64,000 nucleotides of DNA from JBBTSG01 sp038064775 (lineage in GTDB: Bacteria; Patescibacteriota; Minisyncoccia; UBA6257; GWB1-50-10). The notes beneath the pieces were generated by a model, which did not search any database, was not told the DNA's origin, and saw only the letters and a program-made list of their open reading frames with translations. Position 1 is the stretch's first letter. The number at the start of each line of letters is the position of its first letter. The DNA lies in the NCBI GenBank assembly GCA_038064775.1, contig JBBTSG010000014.1:1-64000 (forward strand), written 5' to 3'. Shown piece by piece: positions 1 through 8,701 of the stretch. The translations under genes were made by a program, and so were the position numbers.

Positions 1-65
1 GACTAGGATTCGAACCTAGATACTGGGCTTCAAAGGCCCATGTCCTACCATTAGACGATCTCCCA
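1..65 (-). tRNA. tRNA-Gln (anticodon TTG), 3' end cut by window edge
   Basis: On the minus strand the 5' acceptor arm TGGGAGA begins at 65. It is followed by a D-arm with the usual AATGGTAGGAC pattern, an anticodon arm TGGGC-CTTTGAA-GCCCA (anticodon TTG) and a T-arm with loop TTCGAAT. Only two bases of the 3' acceptor strand are inside the window, so the discriminator and any encoded CCA cannot be seen. It decodes CAA. Confidence 0.93.
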
Positions 66-104
66 GCACTAGAGAGAAATTTATTTCAATATCTTATCTA
101 ATAA

Positions 105-203
105 TTTTCGACCTTGTCCAGATTTCAAAAATCTTTCTCGTCTTACTACTTCAGACCGAGTCCTACTTGTCCGCCTTTGGCGGGCCACTAGACGACCCAG
201 CAA
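105..203 (-). pseudogene. tRNA-like relic with a hairpin in the D-loop
   Basis: The minus strand starts like a tRNA (GGGTCGTCTAGTGGC, then TAGGAC about 20 nt later). The D-loop is split by a GC-rich hairpin (170-184, arms around CCGCC/GGCGG). The anticodon arm has a 9-nt loop and a bulged stem, there is a poor T-arm-like hairpin, and no 3' strand matches the acceptor. It is probably a decayed tRNA-Glu or tRNA-Gln copy; a structured RNA of another kind cannot be excluded. Confidence 0.35.
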
Positions 204-249
204 TGACCTAAATACTTTATCATGAATCTATTTAATTCTTCAATTTTGT

Positions 250-255
250 TATAAT
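250..255 (+). promoter_or_regulatory. TATAAT box of pilB, leaderless arrangement
   Basis: A perfect TATAAT ends 6 nt before the GTG start at 262. Transcription would begin at or next to the start codon, and no Shine-Dalgarno sequence is present. The same geometry recurs at many housekeeping genes in the window. Confidence 0.6.
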
Positions 256-261
256 TAATCT

Positions 262-1488
262 GTGCCGAACATAAAAACTCTTAAAGACGCGATTGAGAAG
301 CAATTAAAAGCTTCGCCGACCGATACTTCCATAATTGAACTCGTGGACTTAATGGTTACTTACGGCTATTTTTCCCGCACTTCCGATATTCACATTGATC
401 CAGCCACCGATAAAGTTTTTGTCCGCTTCCGCGTTGACGGCGTGCTTCAAGACGCTTTTACTTTTGCCAAAGAATTCCAATCAGAAATAATCAGCCGAAT
501 TAAAGTTTTATCGGGTTTAAAAATTGACGTCCACCAAATTCCGCAAGACGGCCGTTTTAAAGCAAAGGTGGAAGAAGTAGGGGACGTGGATATCCGCGTT
601 TCAATTGCGCCGACTTATTACGGCGAAAACGCGGTTTTAAGAATCCTTGCCGAAGCGCTTCAAAATTTTGGTTTGGCGGAATTGGGATTTACAAAAGAAC
701 AACTAGCTTCCGTTGAATCCGCAATCAGCAAACCTTACGGCATGATTTTAGCGAACGGCCCAACCGGTTCCGGCAAAACAACCACGCTCTACACAATGAT
801 TAAGAAATTGAACACGCGGGAAATTTCTATCATCACAATTGAAGACCCAATTGAATATTCAATCGGCGGCATTACACAAATGCCGGTGAACGCCCAAGCC
901 GGATTTACTTTCGCGAACGGCTTGCGTTCTATTTTGCGGCAAGATCCAAATATTATTATGGTCGGCGAAATTCGCGATTCGGAAACAGCGAACATCGCAA
1001 TCAACGCCGCTTTAACCGGCCACTTAATGCTTTCAACCATTCACACAAATGACGCCGCCACCACTTTTCCGCGCCTGATTGATATGGGCGCCCCGCCTTT
1101 TCTTGTGGCTTCAACTGTTAATGTGGCGATTGCCCAACGCTTGGTTCGGGTGGTTTGCAAAACTTGCAGGCAGGAAAGAACTTTGAGTTTGGCGGAAATT
1201 AAAAGTTTTTCGAGCATTTCTAAAAATCTTTCAACCGATAAATTTTATACTGCCGGCAAGGGTTGCAAGGATTGCGACGGCACCGGCTACAGGAGCCGCA
1301 TCGGCATCCATGAAGTGCTGGAAATTAATGACGACATTCGTTCCTTAATTGTAAGCCGAGCTGACGCAAATCAAATAAAACAAACAGCCGTTAAAAATGG
1401 AATGAGGTTAATGATTGAAGACGGCTTGCAGAAAGCTCAAGAAGGACTGACAACAATTGAAGAAGTGCTTCGTATTATTCACGAATAA
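262..1488 (+). CDS. pilB: Type IV pilus assembly ATPase PilB/GspE family, short form
   Basis: Hexameric ATPase that powers pilin polymerisation from the cytoplasmic face of the membrane. Walker A GPTGSGKTT is at residues 166-174, the Asp box IEDPIEY near 193-199, Walker B IIMVGEIRD at 231-239, and a zinc tetracysteine is formed by C299/C302 and C335/C338, which favours PilB over PilT. At 408 residues it lacks the N-terminal MshEN/N1 region of usual PilB (about 560). GTG start with a TATAAT box directly upstream. pilC follows after 9 nt and is probably co-transcribed. Confidence 0.93.
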   Translation: MPNIKTLKDAIEKQLKASPTDTSIIELVDLMVTYGYFSRTSDIHIDPATDKVFVRFRVDGVLQDAFTFAKEFQSEIISRIKVLSGLKIDVHQIPQDGRFKAKVEEVGDVDIRVSIAPTYYGENAVLRILAEALQNFGLAELGFTKEQLASVESAISKPYGMILANGPTGSGKTTTLYTMIKKLNTREISIITIEDPIEYSIGGITQMPVNAQAGFTFANGLRSILRQDPNIIMVGEIRDSETANIAINAALTGHLMLSTIHTNDAATTFPRLIDMGAPPFLVASTVNVAIAQRLVRVVCKTCRQERTLSLAEIKSFSSISKNLSTDKFYTAGKGCKDCDGTGYRSRIGIHEVLEINDDIRSLIVSRADANQIKQTAVKNGMRLMIEDGLQKAQEGLTTIEEVLRIIHE

Positions 1489-1497
1489 ATTAAAACA

Positions 1498-2640
1498 ATG
1501 GCTGACGAGCAAAAAAACATTCCTACGGTTGGAAGCAAGCCAGTTGCTGTTCCTAGCCATAAAAACTCTAAATTTGTTTTTTTCAAAAAACTTTTTGGTT
1601 CCGTTCCTATTGAGGAACGGGTTAATTTCGCGCGCCATCTTTCTTTCGCAATTAAAAGCGGCATTCCAGTTATTGAAAGTTTAAAACTTATCCAAGACCA
1701 ATCCTCCTCAAAAAAGCTGGGAAAAATCATCAATCAAGTTATCAATGACGTGAACAACGGCCAGTTTTTGGCTCAAAGCTTGGAAAAATTCGATTATATT
1801 TTTGGCGATCTTTTTATCAATATGGTGCGAGTGGGGGAGACAAGCGGTAATCTTTCGGAAACTTTGCTTCACTTATCAAAAGAAATAAAAAAACAACGGG
1901 AAATTAACAACCGGATTAAGTCCGCTTTTGTGTATCCTTCGATTATTCTTTGCGCCACAATCGGAATGACAGTATTTTTAACCACGGTTATTTTCCCAAA
2001 AATTCTGCCGATTTTTTCTAATTTAAAAGTTGGGTTGCCCTTTACCACACGAGCCGTGATCGCTATTTTAAATTTCTTGAATCACTACGGGATAGTGTTT
2101 TTAGGCGGGGTTATTCTAGTTTTTGTTCTTTTTCAGATAGCTCTTATGTTTAAACCGATTCGCTATGTTTGGGATAAGCTTATGCTCGCTTTGCCGATTG
2201 TCTCGAAAATGATTAAAAATTTAACGATGGCAAATTTCACCCGTTCTTTAGGCATTCTTTTGAAAAGCGGAATGACGGTTGTCGATGGTTTGGCTATTTC
2301 TAAAAACACGGTTCGCAACAAGATTTATCAATTCCATATTGAAAAAATAATTGAAACGGTCCGCCAAGGCGAAAGTTTGGCGCATTACTTAAAAAAAGCG
2401 CCGAAACTTTTTCCGAAAATGTTTCTCGGAATGATTAAGGTCGGCGAAGAAACGGGAAATTTGGAAGAAAACTTAACCTATCTTTCGGAATACTACAGCG
2501 AAGAACTCGACAATACGGTTAAGAATCTCACCACCCTTCTTGAACCGATACTTATTTTGCTGATGGGTTTGGTTGTCGGATTTATCGCCTTGTCGATCAT
2601 TATGCCGATCTATTCGATCACGCAAGGTATTTCTGGTTAA
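1498..2640 (+). CDS. pilC: Type IV pilus inner-membrane platform protein PilC
   Basis: Polytopic platform protein that couples the PilB ATPase to pilin insertion. The two GspF/T2SSF repeats are visible: the first around residues 40-170 (FARHLSFAIKSGIPV...VGETSGNLSETL) and the second around 245-365 (FTRSLGILLKSGMTV...VGEETGNLEENL). Hydrophobic helices lie near 150-175, 195-225 and 345-375. The length of 380 is close to normal. A short basic N-terminal extension precedes the first repeat. It sits directly behind pilB and ahead of the prepilin genes. Confidence 0.93.
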   Translation: MADEQKNIPTVGSKPVAVPSHKNSKFVFFKKLFGSVPIEERVNFARHLSFAIKSGIPVIESLKLIQDQSSSKKLGKIINQVINDVNNGQFLAQSLEKFDYIFGDLFINMVRVGETSGNLSETLLHLSKEIKKQREINNRIKSAFVYPSIILCATIGMTVFLTTVIFPKILPIFSNLKVGLPFTTRAVIAILNFLNHYGIVFLGGVILVFVLFQIALMFKPIRYVWDKLMLALPIVSKMIKNLTMANFTRSLGILLKSGMTVVDGLAISKNTVRNKIYQFHIEKIIETVRQGESLAHYLKKAPKLFPKMFLGMIKVGEETGNLEENLTYLSEYYSEELDNTVKNLTTLLEPILILLMGLVVGFIALSIIMPIYSITQGISG

Positions 2641-2647
2641 TATAAAT

Positions 2648-4399
2648 ATGAATCGGAGCGGTTTTACTCTCGTTGAACTTGTGATCGCGGTCGGTCTTGC
2701 GGCAATTATTTTTACCGGCGCTTATGCCGCTTATTCTTCGATTTTAGACACGGTGGTAAATTCCGAACTGCGAACAGAGGCGGCAAATGTCATTAACCGG
2801 CAAATTGAAATTATGCGCAATTTACCTTATGAAGATATCGGTATTGTGGGCGGCACACCTTCTGGCGTAATTCCCGAAGAGCAAATGATTTTATCAGGCC
2901 GCATTAATTTTTTAATTAATACTTACATCAGAAATGTTGACGATATTTTTGACGGAACATCCGCAAGCGACACCGCGCCAGCCGATTATAAATTAATTGA
3001 AGTGCTGACAAGCTGTCCTTCTTGCAAACATTTTGTGCCACTCGCTTTTACGACAACAATCGCGCCGAAAAATTTGGAATCAGCGACCAATAACGGCTCG
3101 CTTTTCGTGAATGTTTTTAATGGTAACGGCGAACCAATTCAAGGAGCAAGTATTCACGTGGTAAACCAGTCGGTAAGCCCGCCGATTAATTTTACCGATA
3201 CAACTAATAATATTGGTCAGTTGCGAATTATTGATACGCCGACGAGCACTCAAAACTACCACATTACCGTGACCAAACAGACATATTCTTCCGATCAAAC
3301 TTATCCTCCGGGCGCCGCTCAAAATCCGAATCCGGTGAAACCTGATGCGACTGTCGTCGCAAAAACATTAACAACAATAAGTTTCGCAATTGATAAAGTT
3401 AGTCAAATTAACGTTAAAACTTCGAACAATCTTTGCGCGCCAGCTCCTAATCAAAAGTTTTCGATTGCTGGAAGTAAACTCATCGGCACAAATCCTAATA
3501 TTTTTAAATTTTCCACTAGTTCGGTAACAGACAGCAACGGATTATTCAATTTTTCAAATATCGAGTGGGACGCTTATAATTTTTCTTTACTTAGCACTTC
3601 AAGTGACCTCTTAGGAACAATTCCTTCTTTGCCACTTATCGTTAATCCAAATACCGTCTCTGATTTTCAATTTGTGGTAACTCCTGCGGCGCCAGATTCG
3701 CTACTGGTTTATATAAAAGATGTCGTTTCAAGCACGCCGATAAACGGCGCTTCGGTAACGCTTTCTTCCGGTGGTTATTCGAAAATTTTAACGAGTGGCC
3801 ACGCTTTTACGAATGACAGCGATTGGTCCGGCGGAAATTATTCAAGTGAGAGTAGTGGTATGGATGCTGATTCCACCTCCGGAGAAATTTCCCTTTTAGC
3901 TTCTGCTTCTTCAACTTATCCGACATCAACCGAATGGCTGATTTCAAATACAATTGACACAAATTCAACGGGCGCGAGTTTTTACTCAATTAGTTGGTTG
4001 CCGACTACGCAACCAAGCGAAACTGGTAATAGCGTAAAATTTCAAATTGCGGCAAATAACGATGGTACAACTTGGAATTTCACCGGTCCGGGCAATGATT
4101 CAAACGCTTACTACACTTCAAGCACTTCCGACATAAGCGGCCTTTACAACGATAATCGCTATTTCCGCTACAAAATTTTTCTATCAACAGCTGACCAAAA
4201 TTACACGCCGACCGTAACCAGCGTGAAAATAGAATTTAAATCTGTTTGTGTGCCGCCGGGCGAAGTTTTATTTAATAATCTCCAAAGCGGCGCTTATAAT
4301 ATTTCCGTTAGCGCTTCGGGTTATGATTTAGCGACAAGTACCGCGAGTGTTACGAGTAATTATCAACAGAAAAATATTTTACTTTTACCATCAGAATGA
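2648..4399 (+). CDS. Large prepilin-like protein with carboxypeptidase-regulatory-like repeats
   Basis: The start was set at the ATG at 2648, because the prepilin signal (NRSGFTLVELVIAVGLAA, cleavage after the Gly, Glu at mature +5) follows directly; an upstream in-frame start would add a basic stretch overlapping pilC. The single N-terminal helix is followed by about 540 residues rich in Ser, Thr and Asn. These include at least two Ig-like repeats of the carboxypeptidase-regulatory type (GNGEPIQGASIHV near 160; VSSTPINGASVTL near 365) and a later beta-rich domain. Minor pilins are usually 150-250 residues, so this looks like a pilus-tip adhesin. It overlaps the next gene by 4 nt. Confidence 0.8.
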   Translation: MNRSGFTLVELVIAVGLAAIIFTGAYAAYSSILDTVVNSELRTEAANVINRQIEIMRNLPYEDIGIVGGTPSGVIPEEQMILSGRINFLINTYIRNVDDIFDGTSASDTAPADYKLIEVLTSCPSCKHFVPLAFTTTIAPKNLESATNNGSLFVNVFNGNGEPIQGASIHVVNQSVSPPINFTDTTNNIGQLRIIDTPTSTQNYHITVTKQTYSSDQTYPPGAAQNPNPVKPDATVVAKTLTTISFAIDKVSQINVKTSNNLCAPAPNQKFSIAGSKLIGTNPNIFKFSTSSVTDSNGLFNFSNIEWDAYNFSLLSTSSDLLGTIPSLPLIVNPNTVSDFQFVVTPAAPDSLLVYIKDVVSSTPINGASVTLSSGGYSKILTSGHAFTNDSDWSGGNYSSESSGMDADSTSGEISLLASASSTYPTSTEWLISNTIDTNSTGASFYSISWLPTTQPSETGNSVKFQIAANNDGTTWNFTGPGNDSNAYYTSSTSDISGLYNDNRYFRYKIFLSTADQNYTPTVTSVKIEFKSVCVPPGEVLFNNLQSGAYNISVSASGYDLATSTASVTSNYQQKNILLLPSE

Positions 4400-5004
4400 T
4401 CAAGATTCTAAAAAACCGAGGCGGATTTTCTTTTATGGAACTTATTGTTTCAGTTGCGGTAATGGTGATTATTATTGCCGCGCTTGGAATTTTTGAACGG
4501 CAGTTTTATAACGTTGGCACTTTTATTAATCAGGAATTGAGTAACCGACAAGGTTTGGAGCAAATTTTTGCCCAATTAGTGACGGATATCCGTTCAGCCA
4601 GTCCTTCAAGTTTAGGCGCCTATCCTATTGAAATAGCCAGTTCCACCTCTTTTATTTTCTACAGCGACGTTGATAGAGATAGTTTGTTTGACCGAGTGCG
4701 TTACACAATTACTTCAAGCACGCTCGAGCGGGGAGTTATTAAGCCGGCCGGCAACCCACTAGTTTACGCGACAAGCAGTGAAACAATAACCACCCTTGTT
4801 TCCAATGTTATCGCCGCTATAAGCAATTTTGAATATTTTGATACTAATTATACCGGCGCCGAACCGGCAATGACCGCGCCGATAAATATTTTAAACATCC
4901 GTTTGATTCGGCTCACGTTGGCCGCTGACTTAAACCCAAGTATTGCGCCCCAACCAACTATTTTTTCAAACACGATCGACATTAGAAATCTAAGAAGCAA
5001 TTAA
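4396..5004 (+). CDS. Type IV prepilin-like minor pilin (PilV/PilW type)
   Basis: The N-terminus NRGGFSFMELIVSVAVMV is a class III prepilin signal with Glu at +5 of the mature helix, followed by one hydrophobic helix and a globular C-terminal part of about 160 residues. It starts inside the stop of the preceding gene (ATGA), so translation is probably coupled. Its place between the large prepilin and the PilX-like gene fits a minor pilin that primes or caps the fibre. Assignment to PilV or PilW is not possible from the sequence alone. Confidence 0.82.
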   Translation: MIKILKNRGGFSFMELIVSVAVMVIIIAALGIFERQFYNVGTFINQELSNRQGLEQIFAQLVTDIRSASPSSLGAYPIEIASSTSFIFYSDVDRDSLFDRVRYTITSSTLERGVIKPAGNPLVYATSSETITTLVSNVIAAISNFEYFDTNYTGAEPAMTAPINILNIRLIRLTLAADLNPSIAPQPTIFSNTIDIRNLRSN

Positions 5005-6437
5005 TGAAAAATATATTTAAAAATAGGCGAGGGAATTTGACGCTACAAGTGATTATCTTCGGCGGCTTGGTTATTATTCTTGCTTCCGGTTTTGTTCTCT
5101 GGAGCGTAACAATGCTTAACTTATCGCTGCGAAATTTTCACCGCGCGCTCGCTTTTTCGGTAGCGGAGGCGGGTATTGAATATTATCGCTGGCACTTAGC
5201 TCATGCGCCTACTGATTTCGAAGACGGCACTGGCCACCCTGGCCCCTTCACGCACGATTATTATGATAGGAACGGTAATCTGCTTGGCCAGTTTATTTTG
5301 GATATCTCGCCTTCAACCGGCAGCTCAACAATTATTACTATTCAAAGTACCGGCCATGTGGCGGCTGATCCATCGATTGAAAAAATAATTTTAGTAAAAC
5401 TTGGCATTCCAACGCTTGCTCAGTATGAAGTTGCCTCAAACGATAATCTTAGTTTTGGCACGGGAACGGAAGTTTTCGGCCAAATTCGATCAAACGGCGG
5501 CATTCATTTTGACGGGCTGGCTCATAATTTAGTGGAAAGCGCGCAAGCGACATACGCTGACCCCGATTACAACGAACCGTCCGTTTTTGGTGTTTATACT
5601 CGCGTAAACCCGAAAGATCCTTATCCTCCGACTTCCACGCCAAACCGGCCGGATGTTTTTATTTCGGGTCGTCAATTTCCCGTGCCAGCGCTTGATTTCG
5701 CCGGCCTCACTTTAAATCTCGCTTCACTTCAGACACAGGCGTCATCAAGCGGAGTTTACGCTTCAAGTTCCGGCGCGCTTGGTTACAATTTAATTTTTAA
5801 CGCTTCCGGCACTTACTCGCTTTACCAAGTGACAGTTTTAAAAAACATCGCGCCAAAACCTCACTGTTCAAATGACTACAATCAGTCAGGTTGGGGGAGT
5901 TGGAGTATTCAGGTAAAAAAATTCATAAAAAGCGGGCCGATTCCGGCAAACGGAATTTTCTTTTTCAATGATAATGTTTGGGTAAGCGGCAATATAAATA
6001 ATTACCGAGTGACGATTGGTTCGGGAGTTTTTCCGGATAATGCCGCGACTCGCACAAGTATTACCGTGAACGATAGTTTAACTTACACAAACTATAACGG
6101 TTCTGACGCTGTTGCTTTGGTTGCTCAAAAAGACATAAATGTTGGACTTGTAAGCGACGATACCTTGCGAATTGACGGCGCGCTCTTAGCCCAGAATGGC
6201 CGAGTTGGCCGGTTTTACTACGGTGATGCTTGTAATCCAAATAATGGCATTCGAACTAAACTCACAAACTACGGTATGATCGTTACCAATAATCGATACG
6301 TTTTTAATTATCCCGACGGCAGTGGCTACCAAAGCCAGGAACTGATTTACGATAGTAACTTGCTTTACAATCCGCCGCCCGGCTTTCCATTAACCGGCAA
6401 CGAATACGTTCAGGTTTTCTGGCAGGAAGTGAAATAA
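5004..6437 (+). CDS. PilX-like pilus assembly protein with atypical N-terminus
   Basis: Starts in the TAATG junction of the preceding gene. The N-terminus NRRGNLTLQVIIFGG resembles a prepilin leader, but the mature +5 position is Gln instead of Glu. This is followed by the SVAEAGIEYYRWHLA pattern seen in PilX-type N-terminal regions. The remaining 400 residues are beta-rich with many Asn and Gly residues and no domain I can name. It closes the operon: a strong hairpin terminator lies immediately after the stop. Probably a minor pilin or pilus-associated surface protein. Confidence 0.72.
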   Translation: MKNIFKNRRGNLTLQVIIFGGLVIILASGFVLWSVTMLNLSLRNFHRALAFSVAEAGIEYYRWHLAHAPTDFEDGTGHPGPFTHDYYDRNGNLLGQFILDISPSTGSSTIITIQSTGHVAADPSIEKIILVKLGIPTLAQYEVASNDNLSFGTGTEVFGQIRSNGGIHFDGLAHNLVESAQATYADPDYNEPSVFGVYTRVNPKDPYPPTSTPNRPDVFISGRQFPVPALDFAGLTLNLASLQTQASSSGVYASSSGALGYNLIFNASGTYSLYQVTVLKNIAPKPHCSNDYNQSGWGSWSIQVKKFIKSGPIPANGIFFFNDNVWVSGNINNYRVTIGSGVFPDNAATRTSITVNDSLTYTNYNGSDAVALVAQKDINVGLVSDDTLRIDGALLAQNGRVGRFYYGDACNPNNGIRTKLTNYGMIVTNNRYVFNYPDGSGYQSQELIYDSNLLYNPPPGFPLTGNEYVQVFWQEVK

Positions 6438-6468
6438 AAGCGGTCATTGATCACGACCGCTTTTATTT
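6436..6468 (+). terminator. Rho-independent terminator of the pil operon
   Basis: Ten-base stem AAAAGCGGTC/GACCGCTTTT followed by a T-rich tail, starting within the stop codon of the PilX-like gene. Confidence 0.88.
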
Positions 6469-6519
6469 TATCCTGAGAGAATTCGAAGGATAAGAAAATT
6501 CGTGTTATTATTTAGGTAA

Positions 6520-6969
6520 ATGAGAAAAGGATTTAGTTTGATTGAGTTAATGGTAGTGATAGGTATTATCGGTATTTTAACCGGCGTTGTTATTGTGGCA
6601 ATAAATCCGGCGCGGCAATTTGCGAACGCCCGAAATACTCAACGGATTGCCAATATTAACGCGATTTTAAACGGAGTTGACCAGCGCATTGCCGACAATA
6701 AAGGAACTTTTGAAACCGGCTGTCCGGCCGGCGCGGTGCCAACATCAAGCGTGCGCATGGCAACAAGCACTTATGACATCGCCCAATGTCTTGTGCCAAT
6801 TTATTTGCCAAGCATGCCTTTTGATCCAAGCGATCAAACCGCTTTTTATACAAGCACTTCAAGTTATAACAGCGGTTATAATATTCAAAAAGATTCTAAC
6901 ATTGGTAATCGCATTACTGTTTCCGCGCCATCAGCGGAATTAGGCCAAACAATTAGCGTTACGAGATAA
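6520..6969 (+). CDS. Type IV pilin, candidate major pilin
   Basis: The short leader MRKG and mature N-terminus FSLIELMVVIGIIGIL give a textbook prepilin signal with Glu at +5 and a 25-residue hydrophobic helix. The C-terminal part carries one Cys pair (C61-like in CPAGA, and AQCLV) that could close a D-loop. At 149 residues it has the size of a major pilin. It is separated from the pil operon by a terminator and has its own TATTAT box 8 nt before the ATG, so it can be expressed at a different level from the assembly genes. Confidence 0.87.
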   Translation: MRKGFSLIELMVVIGIIGILTGVVIVAINPARQFANARNTQRIANINAILNGVDQRIADNKGTFETGCPAGAVPTSSVRMATSTYDIAQCLVPIYLPSMPFDPSDQTAFYTSTSSYNSGYNIQKDSNIGNRITVSAPSAELGQTISVTR

Positions 6970-6985
6970 TTTTTGGGGAATAAAA

Positions 6986-7016
6986 AAACCGCCTAAGCAT
7001 TATGCTTTGGCGGTTT
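6986..7016. terminator. Bidirectional terminator between pilin gene and a convergent gene
   Basis: Fifteen-base stem with a single mismatch (AAACCGCC...GGCGGTTT), A-rich on one side and T-rich on the other, between the ends of two convergent genes. Confidence 0.8.
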
Positions 7017-7033
7017 CATATTGAAAATACTTA

Positions 7034-7453
7034 TCAAGATATGAGCGATAAATCTCGGCGATACTGTATAAATCCTCGTAAATACATAATCCCGAAAAGG
7101 GCCACTCCTGCGCCTGCAATCCCGCAGAAAATTGATGAAGCAATCAGAATCGCGTGAAGTACTTTCGCCGTGTACCAGTAATTCTCCGGAGTAACTTTGT
7201 AAACATTTGCGAGCATTTCAATTACCATAATCGCCAAGCTGGCGATGCCGAAAATTGACGTGAACATCATTTTCTTGAAATTCTTAATCCAGCGGCGTCG
7301 TCCATATGATGTTCCACTCAATACCGCACTTTTATAACTCTCGTCCATATATTCAGCTGTAATGAGTACGCCAATAATAAAAGAGATGTTCATCGCGATT
7401 TGGATATACACGATGACGAGTTCTGCGAATGGTACTGATGTGAGAATATTCAT
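7034..7453 (-). CDS. Small membrane protein of unknown function
   Basis: 139 residues with three or four hydrophobic segments (about 7-32, 55-80, 92-125) separated by short basic loops such as YGRRRWIKNFKK. I do not recognise a family. It is a stand-alone unit: TTGACA-N18-TATACT promoter, leader of about 50 nt, AGGAG ribosome site 7 nt before the ATG, and a terminator after the stop. That layout differs from the leaderless neighbours dnaX and pilin and matches the other orphan cassettes of the window. Confidence 0.7.
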   Translation of the reverse strand: MNILTSVPFAELVIVYIQIAMNISFIIGVLITAEYMDESYKSAVLSGTSYGRRRWIKNFKKMMFTSIFGIASLAIMVIEMLANVYKVTPENYWYTAKVLHAILIASSIFCGIAGAGVALFGIMYLRGFIQYRRDLSLIS

Positions 7454-7510
7454 GATAAATCTCCTATGAAATTGTTAATAAATAATTGTTTATTATTTTA
7501 CTCTAGGCTA

Positions 7511-7540
7511 AGTATAGCATACTGGTATCTATCTTGTCAA
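7511..7540 (-). promoter_or_regulatory. Promoter TTGACA-N18-TATACT with TATGC extension
   Basis: -35 TTGACA (7535-7540) and -10 TATACT (7511-7516) read on the minus strand; TATGC directly precedes the -10. It drives the small membrane protein gene. Confidence 0.75.
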
Positions 7541-7546
7541 TAGTAC

Positions 7547-7574
7547 AAAAACCCTCATTTTATGAGGGTTTTTT
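7547..7574 (-). terminator. Terminator of dnaX, containing its stop codon
   Basis: AAAACCCTC/GAGGGTTTT hairpin. The dnaX stop TAA at 7560-7562 lies in the loop, so coding sequence and terminator overlap. Confidence 0.85.
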
Positions 7575-8672
7575 CTCCGATTCTATAATCGCCACCTCAA
7601 GCGGAATAATCGGAAACTGGCTGTAGCGCATCTGACTGTAAGCGGCAATCAAACGCTTAATAAGATTCAAGTCGCCATCTTTAAAAATTTGGCCGTGGGC
7701 GATAATTTTATTTAAATGATCCGCCATTAGTTCTCGTTCAAATAAATTTTTCATTCCCGGATTGAATTTTAAAACGGCAACGCGGCGAAGGTAGCGGATT
7801 AAATCTTTCGTTAGTTGCGCCAAATTGTAACCGCCGTCTTCAATTTGGGAAACAATTTCAAGGGCGTTTTTCGCGTTGCCATCTATCAAACTACCGGCAA
7901 GGGCGGATAGTTTATCGAAACCGACTTTGCCGAGCATTTTTTCCACCTCATCGATAGTTATTTTCTGGTGGCCAAAAGAAATAAGCTGGTCTAAAACTGA
8001 TTCAGCGTCGCGAAAACTGCCTTCGGCGGAAGAGGAAATTAAATCCGCCGCTTCTTCAGTGAGATCGATTTTTTCTTCAGTCGCGATCTTTCTTATTTTT
8101 CCAGTGATCTGGTGAAGGGGAATGTGTTTGAAATAAAATTGCTGAGTGCGGGAAGTAATCGTTGCTGGCAATTTTTCGGCTTCTGTTGTGGCTAAAATAA
8201 TAATCACGTAAGAAGGCGGTTCTTCCAAAGTTTTTAAAAGCGCGTTAAAAGCGTCTTTGGTAAGCTGATGGGCTTCGTCAATAATAAAGACCTTGTGTTT
8301 TGAGCCAATCGGCGCGGTTTTGACGTTTTCTTTAAGGTCGCGGATTTCATCAATGCCGCGGTTTGAAGCAGCGTCTATTTCAATCACGTCCAAACTCCGG
8401 CCAGCGTCAATTTCTTCACATTTCTGGCACTTATTGCAGGGTTCGCCAGTCGCGCGGAATTTTTCGTCTTTTGCCCGCGTTTCGCAATTCGCGATTTTGG
8501 CGATAAGACGAGCGGTGGTGGTTTTGCCCGTGCCGCGCGGACCGGCAAAAAGATAAGCGTGGGCGATTTTTTCTTGCCGCGCCGCTTCTTTTAAAATTTG
8601 AACAACTATTTCCTGGCCAAGCAGGTCTTCAAAAGTGGAAGGTCGATATTTTCTATAAATTGCTAAAGCCAT
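7560..8672 (-). CDS. dnaX: DNA polymerase III subunit gamma/tau
   Basis: Clamp-loader ATPase that opens the beta clamp for the replicative polymerase. It shows AYLFAGPRGTGKTTTARL (Walker A), a four-cysteine zinc module (C63-region Cys followed by CNKCQKC), VFIIDEAHQLT (Walker B), the SRC-like region TITSRTQQF and the usual start MALAIYRKYRP. At 370 residues it corresponds to the short gamma form without the tau extension. A TATAAT-like box lies 9 nt before the ATG and no ribosome site is visible. Confidence 0.96.
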   Translation of the reverse strand: MALAIYRKYRPSTFEDLLGQEIVVQILKEAARQEKIAHAYLFAGPRGTGKTTTARLIAKIANCETRAKDEKFRATGEPCNKCQKCEEIDAGRSLDVIEIDAASNRGIDEIRDLKENVKTAPIGSKHKVFIIDEAHQLTKDAFNALLKTLEEPPSYVIIILATTEAEKLPATITSRTQQFYFKHIPLHQITGKIRKIATEEKIDLTEEAADLISSSAEGSFRDAESVLDQLISFGHQKITIDEVEKMLGKVGFDKLSALAGSLIDGNAKNALEIVSQIEDGGYNLAQLTKDLIRYLRRVAVLKFNPGMKNLFERELMADHLNKIIAHGQIFKDGDLNLIKRLIAAYSQMRYSQFPIIPLEVAIIESEKKPS

Positions 8673-8701
8673 ATCAATTCAATTATATATAATTATGATG
8701 A

